NCBI GenBank assembly: GCA_900770215.1
Contig: CAAGJW010000050.1
Span: forward strand, 1 to 40,636
Direction of reading: 5' to 3'
Origin: Bacteroidales bacterium
GTDB lineage: Bacteria; Bacteroidota; Bacteroidia; Bacteroidales; Muribaculaceae
DNA: 40,636 nucleotides
Shown here: piece after piece, positions 1 to 8,326 of the stretch
Layout of the letters: each line of letters begins with the position of its first letter
How positions within the stretch are numbered: position 1 is the stretch's first letter
Translations under genes and position numbers: made by a program
The notes under the pieces: model-generated
What the model saw: the letters and a program-made list of their open reading frames with translations, nothing else
What the model was told of the DNA's origin: nothing
The model's database searches: none

Positions 1-119
1 CTGACTTCTTTCAGATTCCACCTCGCGATGGACACCCTTGTCTCTCTGGCTGGACAGTTCCCACTACTAGGGTCTGTTAGGGACTTGCACCCGTTAGCTG
101 ATATACATGCTAGTCAAAC
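1..119 (-). mobile_element. Group II intron, 5' end (partial, runs off the window)
   Basis: Read on the minus strand from 119, the sequence starts GTTTGACTAGCATG, has GGGTGCAAGTCCC about 26 nt in, and continues through GAGGTGGAATCTGAA near the window edge. From memory, bacterial group II introns of Bacteroidota start GTGYG, carry a GGGTGAAAGTCCC-type segment at the same offset, and contain the GGAATCTGAAGGAAG stretch in domain I; the spacing agrees here. The first bases (GTTTG rather than GTGYG) are slightly off. The putative 5' splice site lies 5 nt behind the clpC terminator stem, the insertion preference of group IIC introns. Only RNA domain I is visible; the maturase and 3' end would lie to the left of position 1. 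Family recognition is by memory, so class is not assigned. Confidence 0.7.
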
Positions 120-124
120 TAAAT

Positions 125-160
125 AAAGCCATTCATGAGGTTTTCCTCATGAATGGCTTT
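125..160 (-). terminator. Intrinsic terminator of clpC (possibly bidirectional)
   Basis: A perfect 16-bp stem (125-140 with 145-160) with a TTTT loop lies 24 bp behind the clpC stop codon. On the minus strand it ends GGCTTTATTTA. The group II intron end follows immediately. Confidence 0.85.
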
Positions 161-184
161 TATGATGCCTTGAGGCTCGGCAGG

Positions 185-2359
185 TCACTGGTTGTCGGCT
201 ATAGCGACATCTTTGATACTTGCGTCGATGTTGTCATCCTTGAGACCAATCAGCAAGTTGGCCCCCCGCTTGTCTTCGTTGCGCAGCAGCAGCTCGCTCA
301 AGGGATCTTCAATGTAGGTCTGTATTGCACGCTTCAATGGTCTTGCGCCGTACTGGCTGTCAAAGCCCTTCTTGGCAACGAAGCTCTTGGCCTCGGGTGT
401 GATGGTGAGTGTGAATCCCAGCTCGGCCACACGCTTGTAGAAGCCTTCCAACTCAATGTCGATAATCTTCATGATGTCGTCCTGCCCAAGCGACGAGAAG
501 GTGATAATGTCGTCGATACGGTTGAGGAACTCGGGCGAGAACTGGCGGTTGAGCGCCTTGCGAATCACCGAGTCGCTGCGCTCCTTTGTGATAGAAGTGT
601 TGAAGCCCACTCCTGCACCGAAGTCCTTGAGTTCGCGGGTGCCAATGTTGCTTGTCATGATGATAATCGTGTTCTTGAAATCCACCTTGCGTCCCAGGCT
701 GTCGGTCAGGCAACCCTCGTCGAGTACTTGCAGCATCATGTTGTAGACATCGGGGTGTGCTTTCTCGATTTCATCGAGCAAGACAACCGAGTAGGGGTGA
801 CGCCGCACTTTCTCGGTGAGCTGTCCGCCTTCCTCGTAGCCCACATAGCCTGGAGGGGCGCCCACGAGACGGGAAACGCTGAATTTCTCCATATACTCGC
901 TCATGTCGATACGCACAAGAGCCTCGGGCGAGTTGAAAAGAAACTCGGCCAGTCGCTTGGCAAGCAGTGTCTTGCCCACTCCCGTAGGGCCAAGGAACAT
1001 AAATGAACCAATGGGTCGGTTGGGATCCTTGAGCCCCACGCGGTTACGCCTGATGGCACGGGCGATCTTGTCGATGGCTTCATCCTGGCCTATGATCTGC
1101 TTCTTCAACTCATCGGTCATGCCAAGCAGCCTGATGCCTTCAGATTGTGCAATGCGCTGCACTGGCACACCTGTCATCATTGCCACAACCTCGGCAACGT
1201 CGTTCTCGTCGACAGTCTCGCGGCGAGAGTCGAGGTCTTTTTCCCATTTCTCCTTGGCGTCGTTCAACTCGAGTTTCAGTTTCTCTTGCTGGTCTCTGTA
1301 GTTGGCAGCGCTTTCAAAATTCTGTGCATGCACGGCCTTCAGTTTGTTGTCCTGAGCCTCGGCAATGCGCTTCTCGAGCGCATCGATTTCTTTTGGTACA
1401 ACAACTTTGGAAATGTGCACCCGAGAACCCGCCTCGTCGAGGGCGTCGATGGCCTTGTCGGGGAAGGAGCGGTCGCTAATGTAGCGGTCGGTCAATTTCA
1501 CGCAAGCCTCGAGTGCGCCATCAGTATAGATCACACCATGGTGTTTCTCATACACATCTTTTATATTACGCAGTATCTCGAGTGTTTCTTCAGGCGTTGT
1601 GGCCTCTACCATCACTTTCTGGAAGCGGCGCTCAAGAGCACCGTCTTTCTCTATGTTTTTGCGGTACTCATCGAGCGTGGTAGCACCTATGCATTGTACC
1701 TCGCCGCGCGCCAGCGCAGGCTTGAGCAGATTGGCCGCATCCATCGAGCCCGAAGCATTACCCGCACCCACAATCGTGTGAATCTCGTCGATGAAGAGGA
1801 TGATATTCTTGTCGCTGGCAGCCTCGTCGATTATGGCCTTGATGCGCTCTTCAAATTGCCCGCGATACTTGGTGCCCGCAACAACCGATGCCATGTCGAG
1901 CGAAATGATTCTCTTGTCGAAGAGCACCCGTGCCACCTTGCGCTGGTTGATGCGCAGGGCCAGGCCCTCGATAATGGCCGACTTGCCCACGCCAGGCTCG
2001 CCTATCAAGACTGGGTTATTTTTCTTGCGGCGGCTCAAGATTTGGGCCAGTCGCTCAATTTCGCGCTCGCGTCCTATCACCGGGTCAAGTTTCCCCTCGG
2101 CAGCAGCCTTGGTGATATCCTTGCCATACTTGTCGATAACAGGTGTCCCATTGTCATTTTTCATGACATTACGTCGCTGTGCGAGCCTTTCTTGTCCGCT
2201 ATCACCCGAGCCACGAGCAGCTCCAGCACTGTCATCGTCGTCGAGAGTGTCGTCGTCATCGTCGTCGCCGGTGAAGTCGACGCCGTCTTGCGGCAACGGA
2301 GCCTGAAGGTGGTGCCAGTAGCTGTGTGAATTTGTGTATTTTCTGTTATAGTTCATCAT
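185..2359 (-). CDS. clpC: ClpC-type AAA+ unfoldase lacking the N-terminal Clp-N domain
   Basis: ATP-dependent unfoldase that should feed proteins to ClpP. Two AAA+ modules are clear: Walker A GEPGVGKS at residues 120-127 and Walker B ILFIDE at 187-192; then Walker A GPTGVGKT at 457-464 and Walker B VVLLDE at 525-530. A short UVR-like middle helix lies around 325-375. VGF at 584-586 matches the ClpP-docking tripeptide of ClpC. The protein has 724 residues; Bacteroidota ClpC is usually about 840 because of an N-terminal repeat domain of roughly 140 residues. Here that domain is absent and the first 65 residues are low-complexity, with Asp runs at 32-43. No Clp-N coding sequence is visible in the AT-rich upstream DNA, so this looks like real absence and not a frameshift. 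A later start at Met66 is possible but would drop the acidic head. Confidence 0.93.
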   Translation of the reverse strand: MMNYNRKYTNSHSYWHHLQAPLPQDGVDFTGDDDDDDTLDDDDSAGAARGSGDSGQERLAQRRNVMKNDNGTPVIDKYGKDITKAAAEGKLDPVIGREREIERLAQILSRRKKNNPVLIGEPGVGKSAIIEGLALRINQRKVARVLFDKRIISLDMASVVAGTKYRGQFEERIKAIIDEAASDKNIILFIDEIHTIVGAGNASGSMDAANLLKPALARGEVQCIGATTLDEYRKNIEKDGALERRFQKVMVEATTPEETLEILRNIKDVYEKHHGVIYTDGALEACVKLTDRYISDRSFPDKAIDALDEAGSRVHISKVVVPKEIDALEKRIAEAQDNKLKAVHAQNFESAANYRDQQEKLKLELNDAKEKWEKDLDSRRETVDENDVAEVVAMMTGVPVQRIAQSEGIRLLGMTDELKKQIIGQDEAIDKIARAIRRNRVGLKDPNRPIGSFMFLGPTGVGKTLLAKRLAEFLFNSPEALVRIDMSEYMEKFSVSRLVGAPPGYVGYEEGGQLTEKVRRHPYSVVLLDEIEKAHPDVYNMMLQVLDEGCLTDSLGRKVDFKNTIIIMTSNIGTRELKDFGAGVGFNTSITKERSDSVIRKALNRQFSPEFLNRIDDIITFSSLGQDDIMKIIDIELEGFYKRVAELGFTLTITPEAKSFVAKKGFDSQYGARPLKRAIQTYIEDPLSELLLRNEDKRGANLLIGLKDDNIDASIKDVAIADNQ

Positions 2360-2465
2360 AATTCTCTCACTAGAGTTGCAATTGCCAAAGCAATTCGCGT
2401 GTTGTACTTTAAACTTACTTTAAAATCATCAGTCTTAATAACGAAATTGCTAACAAATTGGCGTC

Positions 2466-2488
2466 CAAAATTACAAAATGTTTTGCAA
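2466..2488 (-). promoter_or_regulatory. Candidate clpC promoter
   Basis: On the minus strand TAATTTTG (2473-2466) matches the Bacteroidota -7 box TAnnTTTG. The nearest TTG starts 15 bp upstream (2488), shorter than the usual spacing, so the -33 part is doubtful. It would give a leader of about 100 nt. Confidence 0.25.
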
Positions 2489-2587
2489 CTGAGCAGAAAG
2501 AACAAATGATTTCTTTGTTACAAAGCAATTATTATGCCAAAATAGGAAGTTTCTTAATTTTAAATTAAATTTTAGGAGGCGAAACAA

Positions 2588-2616
2588 TTGAAGTAACGAT
2601 AAAATTGTTATCTTTG
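2588..2616 (+). promoter_or_regulatory. gyrA promoter, Bacteroidota type
   Basis: TTG at 2588-2590, an 18-bp spacer, then TATCTTTG at 2609-2616, matching the TTTG/TAnnTTTG consensus. The start would be near 2623, about 88 nt before gyrA. Confidence 0.6.
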
Positions 2617-2710
2617 TAAGTTTTATATTCAGTCGCATTTCATGAGGGAAGGGCACATTTTCGCCCCATTTGTGAATGCGACAATGTGAAAATCAAAGAA
2701 GAAAATCAAA

Positions 2711-5260
2711 ATGAACAGCGATCGAATTATTGAGATCAACATTGACAAAGAGATGCGAACATCCTACATCGACTACTCGATGTCGGTGATCGTGTCGCGA
2801 GCGCTGCCCGATGTGCGCGACGGCTTCAAGCCTGTGCACCGCAGGGTACTCTTTGGCATGGAGAAGTTGGGTAACTTCTCTAATGCACCTTACAAGAAAT
2901 CGGCGCGCATTGTGGGTGACGTGTTAGGTAAGTACCATCCACATGGAGACTCGTCGGTTTACTTTGCCATGGTACGCTTGGCCCAAGACTGGGCGATGCG
3001 TTACCCTCTTGTCGACGGCCAGGGCAACTTTGGCTCGATCGACGGCGACAGTCCCGCCGCCATGCGATACACCGAGGCTCGTCTGGCTAAGATGGGCGAG
3101 GAAATGATGCGTGACCTGGATGAGGACACAGTCGACTTTGAGCCAAACTTCGACAACACGCTTGAGGAGCCAGTAGTGCTGCCCACACGGTTTCCCAACC
3201 TGCTGGTAAACGGTGCCAGCGGCATTGCCGTGGGCATGGCGACCAACATGCCGCCTCACAACCTCACCGAGTCGATCAACGGCTGCCTGGCCATGCTCGA
3301 GAACCCCGACATCACTATTCCCGAGCTCATGCACTACATCAAGGCCCCCGACTTCCCTACAGGTGGCATCATTTATGGCTACCAGGGCGTGAAAGACGCC
3401 TTCGAGACTGGCCGTGGGCGCATTGTGGTGCGTGCCAAGGCCGAGATTGAAACCGAGAACGATCGCGACAAGATCGTGGTGACCGAGATTCCTTACAACG
3501 TGAACAAGCGCGAGCTGATCGAGGCGATTGCACGACTGGTTGAGGAGAAACGCATCGACGGCATCAGCAACATCAACGATGAGAGCGACCGACAGGGCAT
3601 GCGCATTGTGATCGACGTGAAAAAAGACCAGAATGCCAATGTGTTGCTCAACAAGCTCTACAAAATGACGGAGCTGCAGTCGTCGTTCAGTGTAAACAAT
3701 GTGTGCTTGGTAAACGGGCGCCCCGAGACGGTCAACCTCAAGCAATTGATACAGTACTTCCTCGATCATCGTCACGAGGTAGTGATACGCCGTTCCAAGT
3801 TTGAACTGAAAAAGGCGCAAGATCGCGCCCACATCTTGGAGGGACTGATCATTGCAAGCGACAACATCGACGAGGTGGTGCACATCATCAGGTCAAGCAA
3901 GACCACCGATGAGGCTCGCCAGCGCCTGGGTGAGCGCTTCGGTCTCGACGAGGTGCAAACCCGCGCCATCGTTGAGATGCGCCTGCGCCAGCTCACCAAT
4001 CTTGAGCAAGGCAAGCTGCACGATGAGTTGGACGAGCTTATGAAGACAATTGCACACTTGCAAGAAATATTGAGCAACCCCGACGTGTGCCGCAAGGTGA
4101 TTGAAGACGAGCTCATTGAAATACGCGACAAGTATGGCGACGAGCGCCGCACTCAGATTGAGTATTCGGGTGAGGAAATGAACGCCGAGGATTTCTTCCC
4201 CGACGATCCCATGATCATCACCATCTCACACTTCGGCTACATCAAGCGCACACCGCTCACTGAATATCGCACCCAGAACCGCGGCGGCGTGGGTGCCAAG
4301 GGGAGTGACACACGCGACCAGGACTTCATCGAGTATGTGTATGAGGCAACCAATCACAACTACATGCTCTTCTTCACGGGTTTGGGTCGTTGCTACTGGC
4401 TGCGGGTGTTTGAAATACCCGAGGGCAGCAAGAACTCCAAGGGCAGGGCAATACAGAACTTACTCAACCTGGGGCCCGAGAACCGCATATATGCCTTCAT
4501 ACGTGCCACCAAGCTTAAGGATCCTGAATACAACGAGAGTCACAACATTGTGTTTGCCACCAAGAATGGACTTGTGAAAAAGACGCGTCTTGCCGAGTAT
4601 TCCCGTCCGCGAGCCAATGGTGTGATTGCTATCAACCTGAGAGAAGACGACCAGTTGATAGGTGCTATCCTGACCGAGGGCGACAGCGAGGTGATACTTG
4701 CCGACCGCAATGGCCGTGCAATACGGTTCAATGAGTCGACCATTCGCACGATGGGCCGCTCGGCTACTGGCGTGAAGGGTATGACATTGAGCAGTGCCGA
4801 CGACGAAATCGTGGGCATGATATGCATGCGCACCAGTGCCGACGACGATGTGCTCGTCGTCTCGGAGCAAGGCATGGGCAAGCGGTCTAAACTCGAGGAC
4901 TACCGTGTCACCAACCGTGGCGGCAAGGGTGTGAAGACGATGAATATCACCGAAAAAACAGGCAAGTTGATCGCTATAAAGAACGTCAACGACAACAACG
5001 ACCTGGTAATCATCAACAAGTCGGGCATCATGCTGCGCATGAAGGTTTCATCGCTGCGTGTCATGGGCCGCAACACCCAAGGCGTGCGTCTCATCAATCT
5101 TGAGAAGAAGAACGACGAGATCGCATCGGTGTGCAAGGTTCAGTCGCAACCCGAAAGCGAAGAGACCGATTTGGCCAACAATCAGGAAGAAAGCTTGGAT
5201 AACTCAAGCGAAGAAATCCAAAACGACAACAATACAACTGAACAACAAGACAACAAGTAA
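2711..5260 (+). CDS. gyrA: DNA gyrase subunit A
   Basis: Breakage-reunion subunit of DNA gyrase, which introduces negative supercoils together with GyrB. The catalytic tyrosine is Tyr120 in AAMRYTEARLA. The quinolone-determining region reads HPHGDSSVYFAMVRL (77-91): Ser81 equals E. coli Ser83, and Phe85 stands where E. coli has Asp87. In the C-terminal propeller, QNRGGVG near residue 522 is a GyrA-box variant, which favours GyrA over ParC, and a related TNRGGKG occurs further on. The 849 residues fit the family and end in a disordered Glu/Asp/Asn/Gln tail. The TPR gene follows after 30 bp, so the two are probably co-transcribed. Confidence 0.96.
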   Translation: MNSDRIIEINIDKEMRTSYIDYSMSVIVSRALPDVRDGFKPVHRRVLFGMEKLGNFSNAPYKKSARIVGDVLGKYHPHGDSSVYFAMVRLAQDWAMRYPLVDGQGNFGSIDGDSPAAMRYTEARLAKMGEEMMRDLDEDTVDFEPNFDNTLEEPVVLPTRFPNLLVNGASGIAVGMATNMPPHNLTESINGCLAMLENPDITIPELMHYIKAPDFPTGGIIYGYQGVKDAFETGRGRIVVRAKAEIETENDRDKIVVTEIPYNVNKRELIEAIARLVEEKRIDGISNINDESDRQGMRIVIDVKKDQNANVLLNKLYKMTELQSSFSVNNVCLVNGRPETVNLKQLIQYFLDHRHEVVIRRSKFELKKAQDRAHILEGLIIASDNIDEVVHIIRSSKTTDEARQRLGERFGLDEVQTRAIVEMRLRQLTNLEQGKLHDELDELMKTIAHLQEILSNPDVCRKVIEDELIEIRDKYGDERRTQIEYSGEEMNAEDFFPDDPMIITISHFGYIKRTPLTEYRTQNRGGVGAKGSDTRDQDFIEYVYEATNHNYMLFFTGLGRCYWLRVFEIPEGSKNSKGRAIQNLLNLGPENRIYAFIRATKLKDPEYNESHNIVFATKNGLVKKTRLAEYSRPRANGVIAINLREDDQLIGAILTEGDSEVILADRNGRAIRFNESTIRTMGRSATGVKGMTLSSADDEIVGMICMRTSADDDVLVVSEQGMGKRSKLEDYRVTNRGGKGVKTMNITEKTGKLIAIKNVNDNNDLVIINKSGIMLRMKVSSLRVMGRNTQGVRLINLEKKNDEIASVCKVQSQPESEETDLANNQEESLDNSSEEIQNDNNTTEQQDNK

Positions 5261-5290
5261 TAACCAATTAAATTTTAATTTTTCGCAAAT

Positions 5291-6328
5291 ATGAAAAAAA
5301 CAATTCTGCTTTTAGCATGTGCATCTATGCTGGCAGGTTCTGCCTATGCACAAAGTGATGTTGAAAGTCTGTTCAAGTCGGGCAAAGCGGCTTTTGCTGC
5401 TTACGACAATGACTTCGCCAAGGCTCAGCTCAATCAGCCTGTCGACACTGCAGCCATGCTGGGTAACTTGATGAAAGGTTTCAAGGACTTTGAAGCCGCA
5501 TTGCCACTCGACAGTGTGAAGACTGGCAAGTTCGATAAGAAAACCGGTCTGCCCAAGGTAAAGACCAAATATTCAAAGGAAATGGTAGCCCTCATGGCTG
5601 GCCACATTGGTGATCTTACTAATGCAGGCAACATGTATTACACCAACAAGCAATATGCCGAGGGTGCTTATGCATTCAGCCGCTATTGCGACATGATACA
5701 GTCGCCGCTGGCCAAGGCCAACAATCTGAATGTGCCTGCCGATACCCTTCTGGGCCAGATACGCTTCTTCGAGGGTCTGTGCAGCTACTACATTCCTGAT
5801 TACAAGAAGGCATTCACCGCATTTGACAACGCGCTGAAACTCGGCTATACAGGCAAGGAATACAACTTGAACATTGCCGACTATAAGGCCGACTGCTTCA
5901 GCAAGATGCTCCAGCCACTCTTGGATGCCAAGGAGTTTGACAAGGCCTACGCCGCTGTCGACAAGGCAATCGCCGCCGAGCCCAACAATGGAGCCTACTA
6001 TTACATGAAGGGTGCACTCTATGCCAGCGACTCGACCAAGAACGTTGACGATGCCATCGCCATGTATAAGAAATCGGTTGAATTGAACCCATCCAATGCC
6101 GATGCTAACTTCAATGTGGGCTACTACCTGTGGAAGAAAGGACAAGAGGCCATCAACGCAGCTCCTGCCAATGCAACCAACGACCAAATTGCCCCCAAGG
6201 TTGTGCCGGTTTACAAAGAGGCTCTTCCTTACCTGCAGAAGGCTCAGGAAATCAACCCTGATTACCCAAGCGTGAAGGCTGTGATTGAGAACATCAACTA
6301 TGGCCTGGGCATACTCGACAAAAAATAA
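5291..6328 (+). CDS. Secreted tetratricopeptide-repeat protein
   Basis: 345 residues starting with a signal peptide (MKKTILLLACASMLAGSAYA, cleavage likely after Ala20), so it should be exported to the periplasm or outer envelope. Helical repeats follow. The clearest TPR unit is around residues 230-285, where NNGAYYYMKGALY is followed by a YKKSVELNPSNADANFNVG-type helix pair, and another lies near the C terminus. No catalytic motif is seen, so a scaffold or binding role is the only inference. It lies 30 bp behind gyrA and is closed by a strong terminator. A TPR gene behind gyrA is, to my knowledge, a recurrent arrangement in Bacteroidales; its partner is not known to me. Confidence 0.85.
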   Translation: MKKTILLLACASMLAGSAYAQSDVESLFKSGKAAFAAYDNDFAKAQLNQPVDTAAMLGNLMKGFKDFEAALPLDSVKTGKFDKKTGLPKVKTKYSKEMVALMAGHIGDLTNAGNMYYTNKQYAEGAYAFSRYCDMIQSPLAKANNLNVPADTLLGQIRFFEGLCSYYIPDYKKAFTAFDNALKLGYTGKEYNLNIADYKADCFSKMLQPLLDAKEFDKAYAAVDKAIAAEPNNGAYYYMKGALYASDSTKNVDDAIAMYKKSVELNPSNADANFNVGYYLWKKGQEAINAAPANATNDQIAPKVVPVYKEALPYLQKAQEINPDYPSVKAVIENINYGLGILDKK

Positions 6329-6355
6329 TCTCCTAATATAGAAGATTTCACTCTT

Positions 6356-6389
6356 AAGAGCGCTGCTTGTCGATCAAGTAGCGCTTTTT
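6356..6389 (+). terminator. Intrinsic terminator of the gyrA-TPR unit
   Basis: A 14-bp stem with one G.U pair (6356-6369 with 6375-6388), loop TCGAT, ending in five T. Confidence 0.85.
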
Positions 6390-6422
6390 ATTTTGCTCCA
6401 GCTTGCGACACATCGATGGAAA

Positions 6423-6445
6423 TTGGCAAAAATATAGTAAATTTG
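6423..6445 (+). promoter_or_regulatory. Candidate lepA promoter
   Basis: TAAATTTG at 6438-6445 matches the -7 consensus. An upstream TTGG begins 15 bp before it, closer than the usual -33 box. Start near 6452, giving a leader of about 17 nt. Confidence 0.4.
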
Positions 6446-6468
6446 CAATCTAAAAGGAATTTGCAAAA

Positions 6469-8256
6469 ATGAAAAATATAAGAAACTTCTCAATTATTGC
6501 TCACATTGACCACGGCAAAAGCACGCTTGCCGACCGCTTGCTCGAGTATACCAAGACTGTCACCGGGCACGAGATGCAGAACCAGGTGCTCGACGACATG
6601 GACCTGGAGCGGGAACGAGGCATCACCATCAAGAGCCATGCCATACAGATGGACTACATCGACGACGGCCAGCAATACACGCTCAATCTCATCGACACTC
6701 CAGGGCATGTCGACTTCTCCTATGAAGTGTCACGTGCCATTGCCTCGTGCGAGGGGTGCCTGCTTGTCGTTGATGCTACCCAAGGAGTTCAAGCCCAAAC
6801 GATTTCCAATCTGTATCTGGCACTCGACCACGACTTGGCCGTGATACCTGTAATCAACAAGATCGATATGGACAGTGCACACCCCGATGAGGTTGAGGAT
6901 GAAATTGTGGAGTTGCTCGGCTGTGATCCCAGCGAAATACTGCGATGCAGCGCCCGCACGGGCGAGGGAGTGCCCGAAATCCTCGATGCTATCGTGAAGC
7001 GCATCCCAGCACCACAGGGCGACCCGCAAGCCCCACTGCAAGCGCTCATCTTTGACTCGGTCTTCAACCCATTCCGCGGAATTATCGTTTATTTTAAGGT
7101 GTTGAACGGCACGATCCACAAGGGCGACTTGGTGAAATTTGTGAATACGGGTGAGCAATACCATGCCGACGAACTCGGTGTGCTCAAGCTCAAGCTCTCT
7201 CCTCGCGACAAGATAAGCGCCGGCAACGTGGGCTATATCATAAGCGGCATCAAGGACTCTAAAGAGGTGAGGGTGGGCGACACCATCACCCACGTCGACA
7301 ATCCCTGCAACGAAGCAATCGAAGGTTTCCAAGAGGTCAAACCCATGGTGTTTGCCGGTGTGTATCCTATCGACCCCGAAGATTTTGAAAACTTGCGTTC
7401 GTCACTCGAGAAGCTTCAGCTCAACGATGCCTCACTCACGTTCACTCCCGAGTCGTCGATTGCTTTGGGGTTTGGCTTCCGCTGCGGTTTTCTGGGACTT
7501 CTGCACATGGAAATTGTGCAAGAACGCCTGGATCGGGAATTCAACATGGAAGTCATTACAACAGTGCCCAATGTCTCCTATAAGGTCTACGACAAAAAAG
7601 GCAACATGACCGAGGTCCACAATCCTGCTGGCTTACCCGATGTGACAACCATAGAAAAAATAGAAGAGCCCTATATACATGCCTCTATTATCACTTTGAG
7701 CGAATATATGGGGCCCATCATCACCTTGTGCTTGTCGAAGAGAGGCACACTCACCAATCAAAAGTACATCAGTGGCAACCGATTGGAGTTGTCGTTTGAT
7801 TTGCCACTTGGGGAAATTGTGATTGACTTCTACGACAAGTTGAAGAGCATCTCTAAGGGATATGCTTCATTTGACTATTACATAAGCTCTTATAGAGAGT
7901 CAAAACTTGTGAAACTCGACATCCTGCTCAACGGGAAGCCTGTGGATGCCTTGAGCAGCCTCACTCACGCCGACAATGCAGTGAGCCTGGGACGCCGCAT
8001 GTGTGAAAAACTGAAGGAACTCATACCTCGCCAGCAGTACGATATCGCAATCCAGGCAGCCATAGGTGCCAAAATCATTGCACGCGAAACGGTGAAGCAG
8101 GTGCGCAAAGACGTGACAGCAAAATGCTATGGCGGCGATGTGAGTCGCAAGCGCAAGCTGCTGGAGAAACAGAAAGCCGGCAAAAAGCGCATGAAGCAGA
8201 TAGGCACTGTGCAGGTACCTCAGAAGGCATTTCTTGCTGTGCTGAAGCTTGACTGA
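6469..8256 (+). CDS. lepA: Elongation factor 4 (LepA), ribosome-associated GTPase
   Basis: Translational GTPase that acts on stalled or initiating ribosomes at the inner membrane and cytosol. G1 AHIDHGKST lies at residues 11-19, the G3 motif DTPGH near 77-81, and the G4 motif NKID near 131-134. The C-terminal domain unique to LepA is intact and ends KAFLAVLKLD. The 595 residues equal the family norm of about 600. It is a single-gene unit: a terminator lies upstream, and downstream it meets a convergent permease gene at a shared hairpin. The leader sequence contains no clear Shine-Dalgarno. Confidence 0.97.
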   Translation: MKNIRNFSIIAHIDHGKSTLADRLLEYTKTVTGHEMQNQVLDDMDLERERGITIKSHAIQMDYIDDGQQYTLNLIDTPGHVDFSYEVSRAIASCEGCLLVVDATQGVQAQTISNLYLALDHDLAVIPVINKIDMDSAHPDEVEDEIVELLGCDPSEILRCSARTGEGVPEILDAIVKRIPAPQGDPQAPLQALIFDSVFNPFRGIIVYFKVLNGTIHKGDLVKFVNTGEQYHADELGVLKLKLSPRDKISAGNVGYIISGIKDSKEVRVGDTITHVDNPCNEAIEGFQEVKPMVFAGVYPIDPEDFENLRSSLEKLQLNDASLTFTPESSIALGFGFRCGFLGLLHMEIVQERLDREFNMEVITTVPNVSYKVYDKKGNMTEVHNPAGLPDVTTIEKIEEPYIHASIITLSEYMGPIITLCLSKRGTLTNQKYISGNRLELSFDLPLGEIVIDFYDKLKSISKGYASFDYYISSYRESKLVKLDILLNGKPVDALSSLTHADNAVSLGRRMCEKLKELIPRQQYDIAIQAAIGAKIIARETVKQVRKDVTAKCYGGDVSRKRKLLEKQKAGKKRMKQIGTVQVPQKAFLAVLKLD

Positions 8257-8288
8257 CCTGAGCCCATTCTATCCGTATTGAGTTACCC

Positions 8289-8326
8289 CGAGCACAATGC
8301 AATCTACTCAAATTGCATTGTGCTCG
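8289..8326. terminator. Long hairpin shared by convergent lepA and permease genes
   Basis: A perfect 14-bp stem (8289-8302 with 8313-8326) and 10-nt loop. It lies 32 bp behind the lepA stop and includes the last codons and stop of the minus-strand permease gene. Neither side has a long T tract, so it may act as an mRNA 3' end stabiliser as much as a terminator. Confidence 0.5.

Larger units (their letters stand above)
2360..2710. other. Intergenic region between divergent clpC and gyrA
   Basis: This 351-bp AT-rich stretch holds the gyrA promoter and a weak candidate promoter for clpC. I see no gene in it. A 61-codon minus-strand frame at 2471-2656 has no recognisable features. Confidence 0.7.

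Noticed and set aside
107..1006. A 299-codon plus-strand frame running from the intron end through the clpC terminator.
   Set aside because: It crosses a terminator hairpin and is antisense to clpC.
2210..2285. Short tandem GTC/GTCATC-like repeat in the clpC 5' region, considered as a microsatellite or phase-variable tract.
   Set aside because: It encodes the Asp runs with mixed GAC/GAT codons in a triplet frame; length changes would not shift the frame.
1145..2329. A 394-codon plus-strand frame opposite clpC.
   Set aside because: It is antisense to conserved AAA+ motifs and contains no recognisable protein features.
2471..2656. A 61-codon minus-strand frame in the clpC-gyrA intergenic region.
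   Set aside because: Composition is that of AT-rich non-coding DNA, and it overlaps the gyrA promoter.
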